Positions 17,186 through 25,401 of a stretch of DNA of 64,000 bases are shown piece by piece. The position numbers were made by a program, and so were the translations under genes. The stretch spans positions 992,001 to 1,056,000 of the forward strand of contig AP027304.1 of assembly GCA_036322835.1 (NCBI GenBank), read 5' to 3'. The stretch's first letter is position 1. Every line of letters starts with the position of its first letter. The notes under the pieces are model-generated. The model made no database searches. It had not been told where the DNA came from and was given only the letters and a program-made list of their open reading frames with translations. Source of the stretch: Tenuifilaceae bacterium CYCD (GTDB taxonomy: Bacteria > Bacteroidota > Bacteroidia > Bacteroidales > Tenuifilaceae).

Positions 17186-18175
17186 TTAAATTTTATCCCA
17201 CTCAATAATTACGCTCATACCAGGACGTAAATTCTCAATCTTTTGAACGGGCAACGCTCTAACCTCAAACGATTTTAAATCAAACGAACCACTAGCCTTG
17301 GTTGCGCGCCAAGTGGCAAAATCGGCCTCTGCCTTAATATAGTTTACCTTAAACTTTACATCCTCAATTTTTAATGCAGGAATATTAGCCTCAAACTCCT
17401 TTCCCATGGTGAATTTTGAAAGCAGATCCTCGCGAACATAGAAAGTAATCCAGCAATCGGTTAAATCTACAATTTGAACTACAGGGAAACCGGGTGTTAC
17501 CAACTCTCCTACCTCTGCATTAATCTGCGATATTTCACCATTAATAGGCGATAGCAGAACTGTTTCGCCCAAATATGACTGTACCTCCAAAACGGCACCT
17601 TGAGCCTGATTAACCAGCGCACGTGCGGCATCCTTATCCTCTGTGCGGGTTGCATTAAGCGCCATTTGGTAGGTGGCCTTTGCAGCCTCCTCGTTCATTT
17701 TGGCAACTTTCAACTGGGTTTCGGCTTCGTCTCTTTTTTGTGCAGGTATAACACCCTCGTTATATAGATTCTGAATTCGATCGAAAGTCTTCTCCATTAA
17801 ATCTTTCGCTGCTATTGCATTTTGGTACACACTGTAAGCTTGCGCAATTTGCTCGTCGCGAGCACCCTTGTCGGCTTTGCTTTTCTGTGCTTTAGCCGCA
17901 TCGCTCAAAGCCATAACCTGCTGCAATTTTGCGTCAATTTCTGGGCTGTTCAAAACTATCAACCTATCGCCAACCTTAACCGTTTGACCCTCATCAAAAT
18001 TACTTTCCGATATACGACCTGCAATTTTAGTGGCCACCCTAACCTCGGTTGCCTCCACTTGTCCTTGAATAATAATAGGCGCTGGCCTAAAGGCAATCCA
18101 ACCAATAATGGATAGTAAAAGTACAAATGCAATAATTACTACACCTACTACAATGGTACTGTTTTTCATTTTCAT
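17186..18175 (-). CDS. HlyD/EmrA-family membrane fusion protein
   Basis: This is the periplasmic adaptor of the efflux system. It has one N-terminal transmembrane anchor (~residues 7-30), then the lipoyl half-motif GQVEATEVRVATKIAGRI, a long alpha-helical hairpin (~75-195, Ala/Lys/Glu-rich coiled coil), the second lipoyl half (VLLSPINGEISQINAEVGELVTPG) and a beta-barrel. It ends with LRPGMSVIIEW. It should bridge the permease pair to the TolC-type outer-membrane channel encoded immediately upstream. The start could be ATG 18175 or ATG 18169. Confidence 0.92.
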   Translation of the reverse strand: MKMKNSTIVVGVVIIAFVLLLSIIGWIAFRPAPIIIQGQVEATEVRVATKIAGRISESNFDEGQTVKVGDRLIVLNSPEIDAKLQQVMALSDAAKAQKSKADKGARDEQIAQAYSVYQNAIAAKDLMEKTFDRIQNLYNEGVIPAQKRDEAETQLKVAKMNEEAAKATYQMALNATRTEDKDAARALVNQAQGAVLEVQSYLGETVLLSPINGEISQINAEVGELVTPGFPVVQIVDLTDCWITFYVREDLLSKFTMGKEFEANIPALKIEDVKFKVNYIKAEADFATWRATKASGSFDLKSFEVRALPVQKIENLRPGMSVIIEWDKI

Positions 18176-18202
18176 AATAATCTATGTTTAATATTTTAAC
18201 TT

Positions 18203-19681
18203 CTATTTATCCGATAGCGCATACTGTGTGAACGACTGACTATCGCCAGTAAGTTCAAGTAGCGATGCTAGTGCAACATCAAAATCGTACATTGCCTTTA
18301 GCTGCTCCACCTTCACTTTCGATAAGTTCATATTGGCATCAACAACCTCGGTTGATGTGGCAAACCCTTCGCCAAAAGCCTTTCGGCGAACCCTTAGGTA
18401 CTCTTCGGCAAACTTAAGGCTTACGGCACTACTCTCGTACTGTTCCTTTGCCTGAAGCATTTGCTGGTAAACCTTGGTTATTCCGGTAGATATATCCAAC
18501 GCGGCCTTCTCCTGATAGGTTTCTACCTGACTTCGTTGGATTTTGGCAGCTTGTATTTTATTATTTTTTGAGAGACCATCAAAAATATTAAGCTTTAATC
18601 CAACTCCAACAAACCAATCGGGAACAAGCATCTCCGAAACCTGATAACGGTATATATCGTACGATCCCATTATTGCAACATCGGGTAAATAAGCCGAACG
18701 TTCCTTTCGAATGGCCTGATTTGCCTGAACTCTCTTTTGCTCAAGTTGACCAAATATGGGGTTCAACTCTTTCGACTTGTTCACGTAATCATCAACCGAT
18801 TGTACGTTTGCTACTATAAATAAATCCCCTGTTGGAACAATAGGCTTATCTGTATTAAGCACGCATTTAAGGGCTGTTTGCATCAACTCAACATCCCCCA
18901 AAGCCTTTTTATACTCACGGTTTGCCTCGGCATAGGCCACCTCTGCATGCAACCGTTCGGCCTCCGAAATCATTCCATTTTTCTCTAGTTTCTTAGCATT
19001 GTCAAGATGCTCAAGCATACCTTCCACAACCGACTCGCGAACCTTGGCCACCTCAATTGTCAACTGAAGTCCATAGTAACGTTGCACCAAAGAGGTGATC
19101 TCACCATTTGTAACCATACGGGCCTTTTCCTCACTCTCCGCAACCTTAGCCTTAGCAGCGTTATTCGCAGCCATAATTTTACCGCCAGTAAATATTGGCC
19201 AACTAACATTTGCCGAAATCATACCGGTTTTATCGCCAAGAAGATCCTGCTCCCATTCAGCCGCTTGCACCTTAGCAAGCCCCTGCTGCGCACCCTGTAG
19301 CAACTGCTGATACTCTGTTGTTGCTGTAATGGCAGGATTTATTGCACCAAGCATCTGTATTTGTCCTGCAGATAAAGAATAGAGACCTTCCAATGCTTTT
19401 CCAATAGGAGAATGGTCTATTGTTACTGATTGACTGATAATCCCAAAATCAGCACTTAAACCAATCTTAGGCATGTATAAACCATGTGCAGCCTTAAACT
19501 CGTACTCCATCTGCTCATTGGCCTGATTTGCCGCAGCTATAGCCGGGTTCTGACCCATCAAAAGATCGAGGCTCTGCTTTAAGTCTAGCCTTAGCGTATC
19601 CGAGGCGTTCTGTGCTCCCAAAAAAGGAGAAACCAGCATCAGACCGGAAAACATGAAAAATATAAATCTCACTCTTTTCAT
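18203..19681 (-). CDS. TolC-family outer membrane efflux protein
   Basis: The 492-residue precursor has a signal peptide (MKRVRFIFFMFSGLMLVSPFLGAQ) and two outer-membrane-efflux-protein repeats of long helices. Motifs include LDLKQSLDLLMGQNPAIAAANQANEQ at the start of repeat 1, NVSWPIFTGGKIMAANNAAKA, and VGVGLKLNIFDGLSKNNKIQAAK in repeat 2. It forms the trimeric exit channel for the adaptor and permeases encoded downstream. It lies 27 bp after the tetR stop, so the regulator is the first gene of the operon. Confidence 0.92.
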   Translation of the reverse strand: MKRVRFIFFMFSGLMLVSPFLGAQNASDTLRLDLKQSLDLLMGQNPAIAAANQANEQMEYEFKAAHGLYMPKIGLSADFGIISQSVTIDHSPIGKALEGLYSLSAGQIQMLGAINPAITATTEYQQLLQGAQQGLAKVQAAEWEQDLLGDKTGMISANVSWPIFTGGKIMAANNAAKAKVAESEEKARMVTNGEITSLVQRYYGLQLTIEVAKVRESVVEGMLEHLDNAKKLEKNGMISEAERLHAEVAYAEANREYKKALGDVELMQTALKCVLNTDKPIVPTGDLFIVANVQSVDDYVNKSKELNPIFGQLEQKRVQANQAIRKERSAYLPDVAIMGSYDIYRYQVSEMLVPDWFVGVGLKLNIFDGLSKNNKIQAAKIQRSQVETYQEKAALDISTGITKVYQQMLQAKEQYESSAVSLKFAEEYLRVRRKAFGEGFATSTEVVDANMNLSKVKVEQLKAMYDFDVALASLLELTGDSQSFTQYALSDK

Positions 19682-19708
19682 ACTATATCTTAAGTTATAT
19701 TACACCAT

Positions 19709-20290
19709 TTATTTTGAAATTCCGGAATAGATAATCTCAATTACAGAGTAAAGCCGCTCCTCAACCGAAAGCGGAAAACCCGAAGCCAATTCATCTGGCA
19801 TTGTATCGCGGAAGGAGTCGGTGAACAACTTCTCCGAGGCCGCCATAAAAATGTATAGCGCCATGTTCAACGTCCATCCTTCCTTTAACTTGCCCAGATG
19901 AACGCCCTCGTTCAAAATCTGCATACCCTGCTTTACAATTATCTCTTTATTAAACTTGGCAATAGTATCGTAAGCTTCGGGCAAATTTCGTTTTAAATCT
20001 TGAATTAGCACCTGAACTTTAGACACCCACAAACCAAGCAACGAAAGGCTTGCCTTTATTTTCTCCTCAAATTGCATTTCTGGATTATCCTCAATGGCGG
20101 CAAAATCTCGCGCTATTTCCTGCTTACTGGCCTCAATCACCTCAAACAAAAGTTCCTCCTTACTTCCAAAGTGATTGTAGATTGTTTTTTTACTGATGTT
20201 TAGTTCAGCAGCAATCTCATCGATACGAATTTTACTGTACCCATGACGCAGAAACATCTCCCTTGAAACCTGTAATAATCTTGTTTTCAT
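19709..20290 (-). CDS. TetR/AcrR-family transcriptional regulator
   Basis: The 193-residue protein has a TetR helix-turn-helix near the N-terminus: MFLRHGYSKIRIDEIAAELNISKKTIYNHFGSKEEL, residues ~12-48. A helical ligand-binding domain follows. It is the first gene of the tetR-tolC-hlyD-permease-permease operon and probably represses it until the exported compound binds. A 36-bp interrupted palindrome immediately upstream of its start overlaps the predicted transcription start and is the likely operator. The ligand cannot be inferred. Confidence 0.92.
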   Translation of the reverse strand: MKTRLLQVSREMFLRHGYSKIRIDEIAAELNISKKTIYNHFGSKEELLFEVIEASKQEIARDFAAIEDNPEMQFEEKIKASLSLLGLWVSKVQVLIQDLKRNLPEAYDTIAKFNKEIIVKQGMQILNEGVHLGKLKEGWTLNMALYIFMAASEKLFTDSFRDTMPDELASGFPLSVEERLYSVIEIIYSGISK

Positions 20291-20294
20291 TGCA

Positions 20295-20330
20295 GAAACC
20301 TATTTACACTTTTTTAGTGTTTTTAGTTTC
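20295..20330. promoter_or_regulatory. Palindromic operator candidate for the TetR efflux operon
   Basis: The arrangement is GAAAC(20295-20299)...ACACT(20306-20310)-ttttt-AGTGT(20316-20320)...GTTTC(20326-20330), two nested inverted repeats on nearly the same centre. It lies 4-40 bp upstream of the TetR start and overlaps the start site predicted from the adjacent -7 element. Confidence 0.6.
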
Positions 20331-20332
20331 CG

Positions 20333-20340
20333 CAAAAGTA
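20333..20340 (-). promoter_or_regulatory. Candidate -7 element (TACTTTTG) for the TetR efflux operon
   Basis: Read on the minus strand it fits TAnnTTTG. Transcription would begin near 20327, inside the palindrome at 20295-20330, as expected for a repressed promoter. No -33 TTTG at the usual distance was seen. Confidence 0.4.
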
Positions 20341-20434
20341 TAATATCAATTTAAATGTTGTACCGATAGGCACAAAAAAAAATTTGTTGATATGTTAATT
20401 ATTGCTAATTGATAAGCAGTGTGGAACAAATAGC

Positions 20435-20461
20435 AAAAAAGCCAGACATGGTTTTGCTGGC
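20435..20461 (-). terminator. Rho-independent terminator of the sigma-factor operon
   Basis: On the minus strand GCCAG (20461-20457) pairs with CTGGC (20445-20441) and is followed by TTTTTT (20440-20435). It lies just beyond the last gene of the operon (stop 20488). The stem is short and the loop is 11 nt. Confidence 0.6.
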
Positions 20462-20487
20462 ATAATTACAATACAGTTAATTGAATC

Positions 20488-20859
20488 TTACCCTAATCTG
20501 AGAATCGCGTTTCGAATTGTTTTCTCAAAAATTGAATCAAGCAGAATCAATACTAGAACAGATAGTACAACCACCATTACTGATGGGCTAAGTATAAATC
20601 TGAAAATTTTGTCGAGGAGCTGCAACGCAGACGACAGTTCTGGGAAAAACATTATTAGGGAGGTAAAAATCCCAACTATTAAGCCTAAAACGCTAATTGT
20701 TAAAGGAACCCATCCTGCAATTATTCCCAAATTGCTTTTTTGCGGCAAGGCATCAGTTTGGGTTATTTTACTTTTTACCAATAGTTCCAACTCCGCAGGT
20801 ACATCAAGCACTCCATAAGAAAGTACTTTTGCGATGTCTTTATTGTTTTCGGTGCTCAT
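20488..20859 (-). CDS. Hypothetical membrane protein encoded with an ECF sigma factor
   Basis: I do not recognise this 123-residue protein. The first ~45 residues are soluble (contains YGVLDVPAELELLVKSKI). Two hydrophobic segments follow, ~47-72 (IIAGWVPLTISVLGLIVGIF) and ~92-112 (VMVVVLSVLVLILL). Its start overlaps the sigma-factor stop by four bases (ATGA), which implies coupled translation. A small membrane partner in this position suggests an anti-sigma role, but there is no zinc-binding HxxxCxxC motif. It could equally be a regulated membrane effector. Confidence 0.65.
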   Translation of the reverse strand: MSTENNKDIAKVLSYGVLDVPAELELLVKSKITQTDALPQKSNLGIIAGWVPLTISVLGLIVGIFTSLIMFFPELSSALQLLDKIFRFILSPSVMVVVLSVLVLILLDSIFEKTIRNAILRLG

Positions 20860-21431
20860 AGTAAGTTTTTTACTTCTACATCTAACATATTGGTCAACTT
20901 CTCGTGAAGTTTATTTCGCCCTCTAAAAAGCTTAACCTTAACATTCGATTGCGATATCTGCATGATTTGCGCAATCTCATCAACACTCTGCTCCTCAATG
21001 TAGTAAAGCAAAAGGATAGTGCTATCGTCGGGGTTAAGTTTCTCCATAGCTTTATTTACATAACGTTTTCTATCCTCAATACTCAACTGCTCAATTGCAT
21101 TTGCAATGCCTCCAAAGAAAACCTGATCATCAGGAATTTCTTGCAAATCCTCAAACTTCCTCGCGGATCGTTTCTGCATTAAAGCCTGATTTACGGCAAT
21201 CCTATATATCCATGTAGACAACTTGCTCTCGCCCCGAAAATTTGGCAACCCTTTATATATTCGAATAAAGGTTTCCTGCGCAACCTCAAGGGCATCATCC
21301 CTATTACCCATAAAACGAAAAGCAATGGAATACACCAAGCTCTGATACTCCTTAAAAATCGCATCGAACGATGGGTATTCCAAAACCTCCTGTTGATCTT
21401 CCTTAGCAATAGAACTACTCGGTTTTGCCAT
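20856..21431 (-). CDS. ECF-type RNA polymerase sigma factor
   Basis: The protein (191 residues from ATG 21431) has sigma region 2 at about residues 20-90 (LVYSIAFRFMGNRDDALEVAQETFIRIYKGLPNFRGESKLSTWIYRIAVNQAL, quoted in parts: DALEVAQETFIRIYKG and STWIYRIA) and region 4 at ~130-180 (DEIAQIMQISQSNVKVKLFRGR). It lacks sigma regions 1 and 3, as in the ECF group. A TTG 12 bases upstream is in frame but less likely. The gene overlaps the upstream DUF6249 gene by 17 bp and the downstream membrane-protein gene by 4 bp, so the three form a tight operon. Confidence 0.9.
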   Translation of the reverse strand: MAKPSSSIAKEDQQEVLEYPSFDAIFKEYQSLVYSIAFRFMGNRDDALEVAQETFIRIYKGLPNFRGESKLSTWIYRIAVNQALMQKRSARKFEDLQEIPDDQVFFGGIANAIEQLSIEDRKRYVNKAMEKLNPDDSTILLLYYIEEQSVDEIAQIMQISQSNVKVKLFRGRNKLHEKLTNMLDVEVKNLL

Positions 21432-21759
21432 TCTTTTTACCAATGGTAAAATAGTAGATCAATAATCCCAATCCTCCGAAAAGGAATATCGACGAAAACA
21501 TAACCGCAGGCTCCGAAAGCGCTGTAAAATGAATTAACAATGCACCGATTATTAATCCCAAAGCAACACCAACCAATAAAAAACCCCATTTGGCTACAGC
21601 CGTTGGATTCGAACGTTTTTTGTAAATACTTGTAACGTCCATACCCTTTTCAATCATGGCCATACGTTCACGATTCTGTGCCCACAATGCATAAATTAAC
21701 GCACCACCCGATACAATGATTGCTACAATTGGAATAAAGATAGCTAGAATACTTTCCAT
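21415..21759 (-). CDS. DUF6249-type small membrane protein
   Basis: This 114-residue protein has an N-terminal transmembrane segment (MESILAIFIPIVAIIVSGG), a charged stretch AQNRERMAMIEKGMDVTSIYKK (central part ERMAMIEKGMD is characteristic), and two more hydrophobic helices (~58-80 and 86-106). The RxxMIEKG motif is common in small Bacteroidota proteins encoded next to ECF sigma factors. It is the first gene of the operon and its end overlaps the sigma-factor start. The role is unknown; sensing or anti-sigma activity is possible. Confidence 0.7.
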   Translation of the reverse strand: MESILAIFIPIVAIIVSGGALIYALWAQNRERMAMIEKGMDVTSIYKKRSNPTAVAKWGFLLVGVALGLIIGALLIHFTALSEPAVMFSSIFLFGGLGLLIYYFTIGKKNGKTE

Positions 21760-21894
21760 AGTTTTAATTTTTAGTTTACAATACTATGATGCAGCAAGTG
21801 GAATTTTGGTTACAAAAATTTATTGATCGTGATTTGTTGATTGTTGTTCAAATTGATTTTTAGAACGTTACTACATCACTACTACAACAACCAG

Positions 21895-22215
21895 CTAAAA
21901 AGTGACCGTTTTATCGGCCCAAGCAACAAGGTTTACACAATCTATCATTGTAGAAAGCGGGCAAGATTCTGTACCTTCCAAATTCCTCGATTTAAGGCAT
22001 GTTCCACAGGCCAAAATTTCGCCCCCAATTTTCACAAATGCTTTCAACTGTTCATCTACATTATACTTGGCATGTATAAGTCCTTCGCACTCTACGGCCT
22101 CTCCCATTAGAAAAACCTTAACCTCGTGACCCTGTTTTTTTGCAGTAACTGCAAAACGAAAAGCATTCCAAGCTTTTTCGTACTCTTTAGTTTCAATGAT
22201 TACTCCTATTTTCAT
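21895..22215 (-). CDS. DsrE-family (YchN-like) sulfur-relay protein
   Basis: The 106-residue cytoplasmic protein has the DsrE/F fold: a first strand MKIGVIIETKEYEKAWNAFRFA, the alternating helix/strand VKVFLMGEAVE, and the conserved cysteine region ILACGTCLKSRNLEG (~residues 66-80), where a Cys can carry persulfide. Related proteins bind sulfane sulfur or act in tRNA thiolation. It stands alone with its own candidate promoter, about 16 kb from the DsrE2/DsrC cluster. Confidence 0.82.
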   Translation of the reverse strand: MKIGVIIETKEYEKAWNAFRFAVTAKKQGHEVKVFLMGEAVECEGLIHAKYNVDEQLKAFVKIGGEILACGTCLKSRNLEGTESCPLSTMIDCVNLVAWADKTVTF

Positions 22216-22237
22216 AACCTACATTATTATTAAGGTA

Positions 22238-22245
22238 CAAATTTA
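22238..22245 (-). promoter_or_regulatory. Candidate -7 element (TAAATTTG) for the DsrE gene
   Basis: Minus-strand match to TAnnTTTG, 22 bp before ATG 22215. A TTTT sits about 19 bp further upstream, a weak -33. Confidence 0.4.
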
Positions 22246-22333
22246 GCGAATATATCGATTAAAATAGGAGTTTAATTTTCACCGCAACCCACATAATAAC
22301 AGTTAAATAGTATCGTTCTACTAAAAACTTTTC

Positions 22334-22756
22334 ATGAAAACGATAATTCTTAAATCAACTCTTCCTGTTTTTATAGGAATTTTTAATGTTCTTTTTTTGC
22401 TGGTATTGGTTCATATAGGGGTTTATAAAAATTTCTCATTTACAGCCGATGCATATATGTTAAGATATTTTGTACCAGTATCAGCAACAATTGCTGTAAT
22501 TATTCAACATTTTATAGTAATACCCATTTGGGAAAAGTTTAATAAGACAAATACTGTGTGGGGATTAACAATAATCCACTTTACCCTTATTGTATGTTTG
22601 TTAGGCGGAACGCTGTTTTCAGTAGCATTCTGGGAGCGCGATTTGGGATACGGAGAACTGGTGGCTGTATTTCTAACAGGTTTTATCGCGTTTGTTATTT
22701 ACTGGTCAAGCAACCTACTTGTACTTAAATACATCGACAGTAGGATTACCCATTAA
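22334..22756 (+). CDS. Hypothetical four-helix membrane protein
   Basis: Not recognised. The 140-residue protein has four clear hydrophobic segments, at ~9-30, 45-70, 78-100 and 110-132, and almost no soluble domain. It converges with znuB and the two coding ends overlap by 11 bp. The absence of charged or catalytic motifs prevents a functional guess. Confidence 0.6.
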   Translation: MKTIILKSTLPVFIGIFNVLFLLVLVHIGVYKNFSFTADAYMLRYFVPVSATIAVIIQHFIVIPIWEKFNKTNTVWGLTIIHFTLIVCLLGGTLFSVAFWERDLGYGELVAVFLTGFIAFVIYWSSNLLVLKYIDSRITH

Positions 22757-23582
22757 CTTTAAGGGACTCCATAAATATTGTCAACCTAGCCCACGCTACG
22801 AGTTTGGCAAAAAGATAAAAAAACATCAATGCTATAATAATGGTAGCGCCAGAGGGCACATTAAGCCGATAGGATAATATAATTCCAAAGGTAATTGAGA
22901 GAAAACTAATAATACCCGACAGGGTGATTATCCTATTAAACCGTTTTGTAAACAAATTCGCAATATTAGCGGGAATGGTTAAAAGCGATATCAGCAGAAT
23001 TATTCCGATAGCCCTTATGGAGAAAACAATGGCCATCGCTACTAAAATCTTAAGCATATAGCTGATAAACTTGGCGGGTACATGTTGCGTTTGGGCATAG
23101 TCCTGATCGAAAGAGATAAACAGAATAGGGCTGTAAAAAACTGAAAAGAATAAAGTTACAACAACCGACAAGGCAAGCAACAGCTGAATATCAACCATCG
23201 AAATGGTGAGAATATTCCCAAATAGGTACGACATCAAATTAGGTGCATAGCCCGGTGTTAGGAATACAAAGAAAATCCCAATAGCCATACCAATCGACCA
23301 TAGCATTCCAATGGCAGAATCCTCGCGTAGCACTTTACCTTTAGTTAAAGACTCCAAACCTATAGCCGTAAGTATTGAAAAGATAGATGCTCCCAGTATT
23401 GGGTTAATGCCAAAATACCAAGCAATACCAATCCCTCCGAACGATGCATGCGTAATACCGCCACTCAGGAAAACCAACCTTCGAGCAACAATGTACGTTC
23501 CTATAAATCCTGCTATTACGGAAATTAATAGCGATGCCCAAAAGGCATTCTGTATAAACTGGTAACTAAAGAAATCTAGCAT
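22746..23582 (-). CDS. znuB: Zinc/manganese ABC transporter permease
   Basis: The 278-residue ABC-3 permease has eight or so hydrophobic segments and family marks such as FWASLLISVIAGFIGTYIVARRLVFLSGGITHASFGGIG (first half RRLVFLSGGITHASFGG) and GIILLISLLTIPANIANLF. It carries metal ions through the inner membrane with the ATPase and binding protein encoded directly upstream. The gap to znuC is 67 bp. The His-rich loops in the partner proteins favour zinc over manganese. Confidence 0.9.
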   Translation of the reverse strand: MLDFFSYQFIQNAFWASLLISVIAGFIGTYIVARRLVFLSGGITHASFGGIGIAWYFGINPILGASIFSILTAIGLESLTKGKVLREDSAIGMLWSIGMAIGIFFVFLTPGYAPNLMSYLFGNILTISMVDIQLLLALSVVVTLFFSVFYSPILFISFDQDYAQTQHVPAKFISYMLKILVAMAIVFSIRAIGIILLISLLTIPANIANLFTKRFNRIITLSGIISFLSITFGIILSYRLNVPSGATIIIALMFFYLFAKLVAWARLTIFMESLKVNG

Positions 23583-23649
23583 TGGCTTAGTTAGTTGTTC
23601 GTTGATGGTTGTTCAATTTCAAAAATCAAAATTTATAACTCCGCATTCG

Positions 23650-24423
23650 TTATTCCGCATGATGATCGTGGTTGTGATCCAGCAACACCGTATGCGGCAC
23701 AGGCCCATGCGCAATAATCTGGATAGGGCAATTGTAGGCCGCCAGTTGCTCCGTGGAAATTTGATTCGATCTATGGTAAAACAACGAACGATTCACACAG
23801 GCTATTGTTTTAACATACGATGTAATTGTACCTATATCGTGCGATACCATTACAATTGCCATCCTCTCGTTAAGCTTGCGGAGCAACTCGTACAGCTCAC
23901 CCTCAAACTTATTATCAACATACGTATTTGGCTCATCGAGAATTAGCAACTTTGGATTCGAGATCAATGCACGGCAAAGCAGTGTCCGTTGAAGCTGTCC
24001 GCCCGAAAGTTCTCCAATACTTTTGCTTTTCAGATGCTCAACCCCAGCCATTCGCATATACTCAATGGCACTACGCTTATGCTTCCGCCCATAGCGGCCA
24101 AACAGACCCTCGCTGGCCAGCAATCCCGATAGCACAACCTCCATAACAGTAATCGGAAAATTCTTATCGATTTGCCCGGCCTGAGGAAGATAGCCAAAAA
24201 ACGACCCGCCACCCTTAGTATAATAGTTAACCTCGCCCGCGAAAGGCTTTAGTTGGCCTATCAGTAACTTTAGAAATGTTGTTTTCCCTCCACCATTAGG
24301 GCCGATGATACCAATAAAGTCGTTCTCGAAAATATCTAACGATACATTCCTAAGAACAACCTCCTTGCCGTATCCAACGGTAACATTGCTAACCTTTAAT
24401 ATCAACTTTGAATTCTGACTCAT
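23650..24423 (-). CDS. znuC: Zinc/manganese ABC transporter ATP-binding protein
   Basis: The 257-residue ABC ATPase has Walker A GPNGGGKTT (~residues 40-48), a Q-loop, the signature LSGGQLQR (~138-145), Walker B LLILDEP (~158-164) and a switch His in VMVSHD. The C-terminus ends with a histidine-rich tail (DHNHDHHAE) that may bind zinc. The start codon directly abuts the znuA stop. It powers uptake by ZnuB. Confidence 0.92.
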   Translation of the reverse strand: MSQNSKLILKVSNVTVGYGKEVVLRNVSLDIFENDFIGIIGPNGGGKTTFLKLLIGQLKPFAGEVNYYTKGGGSFFGYLPQAGQIDKNFPITVMEVVLSGLLASEGLFGRYGRKHKRSAIEYMRMAGVEHLKSKSIGELSGGQLQRTLLCRALISNPKLLILDEPNTYVDNKFEGELYELLRKLNERMAIVMVSHDIGTITSYVKTIACVNRSLFYHRSNQISTEQLAAYNCPIQIIAHGPVPHTVLLDHNHDHHAE

Positions 24424-25308
24424 CTATTCTCCCGATATTGCTTTGGCGATTTGAACCATACTTTTATCCCATTCTTCGGCCAAAGGATCGACCTTTACAA
24501 CAGTCCCTCCAATTTCATTGGCAATAGCCTGTGCGTTGTGAACATCGAACTGGCTCTGCGAAAGTACTGATTTAATGCCTTGTTTTTTTGACTCCTTAAT
24601 AGTATTTATAATTCCACCAGCCGAAGGATTTTTACCTTCCTCCTCAATGCTCATCTGCGTAATTCCATAATCGCGGGCAAAGTAACCTAATGCAGGGTGA
24701 TATATCAAAAACGCTTTTGCTCCTGTCTTTGTGAGTGTGGACTGAATCTCTGCATTAACGCTATCAATAGTGGCCAGCAATTTTGAGTGATTCGCGGAAA
24801 AGAAATCCTTTTGCTCGGGGTAAACCTCAGATAACTTGTTAAGCATTACATTGGCAATATGCTTTGCCTCGTTAACCGACACCCAGATATGAGGATCAAT
24901 GCCGTGGTTATGGTTCTGATCGGCATGCTCCTCCTCATGATGTGTGCAACTACCCTCCATTAGGTTTGCACCATCGGAAAGGTTGATGTATTTAGCCTTA
25001 TATCCATCCTTTAGCTTAGGCTCCAAACCCCTCTCGAAATCGAGCAGTCCTATGGCAAAGTATATATCCGCTGTACTAAAATCGACCAGTTGGCTTGGTG
25101 TAGGCTCATACATCTCGGGACTGCTGCCCGGAGGCACAAGCACCTTAACCTGAACGGTTGAATCGGCAATTCTCTCCACAAAGTATTTTAGGGGCAGAAT
25201 ACTCACCACCACGGTGGGTTTACTCTTAATCTCGGCATTTCTATTACATCCTCCGGCAAAAAAAAGCCCCACAAGAATAAAAGGAAAAACAAAATATTGT
25301 TTTATCAT
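24424..25308 (-). CDS. znuA: Zinc/manganese ABC transporter substrate-binding lipoprotein
   Basis: A 294-residue lipoprotein: signal with lipobox FAGGC (~Cys21), then the cluster A-I binding-protein fold with VVSILPLKYFVERI, LVPPGSSPEMYEPTPSQLVDF and IDPHIWVSVNEAKHIA. A His/Asp/Glu-rich loop (~residues 118-135: HHEEEHADQNHNHG) is typical of zinc-specific members. It is first in the znuA-znuC-znuB operon. TAACTTTA, a possible -7 variant, occurs about 25 bp before the start; I could not identify a Zur box. Confidence 0.93.
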   Translation of the reverse strand: MIKQYFVFPFILVGLFFAGGCNRNAEIKSKPTVVVSILPLKYFVERIADSTVQVKVLVPPGSSPEMYEPTPSQLVDFSTADIYFAIGLLDFERGLEPKLKDGYKAKYINLSDGANLMEGSCTHHEEEHADQNHNHGIDPHIWVSVNEAKHIANVMLNKLSEVYPEQKDFFSANHSKLLATIDSVNAEIQSTLTKTGAKAFLIYHPALGYFARDYGITQMSIEEEGKNPSAGGIINTIKESKKQGIKSVLSQSQFDVHNAQAIANEIGGTVVKVDPLAEEWDKSMVQIAKAISGE

Positions 25309-25330
25309 AATCCAGTAAAATTTTCGATGA

Positions 25331-25338
25331 TAAAGTTA
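25331..25338 (-). promoter_or_regulatory. TAACTTTA motif upstream of znuA
   Basis: Minus-strand TAACTTTA lies about 23 bp before ATG 25308. The same octamer precedes the DUF3352-like, AOR, TPR-lipoprotein and PBP1A genes, so it may be a -7 variant (TAnnTTTR). No -33 partner is clear. Confidence 0.3.
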
Positions 25339-25401
25339 TATAAATACCATCATAGAGTAACCATTGCGAAGCGATTTTGTTTAGGCTGAAGTGTTACCAA
25401 A

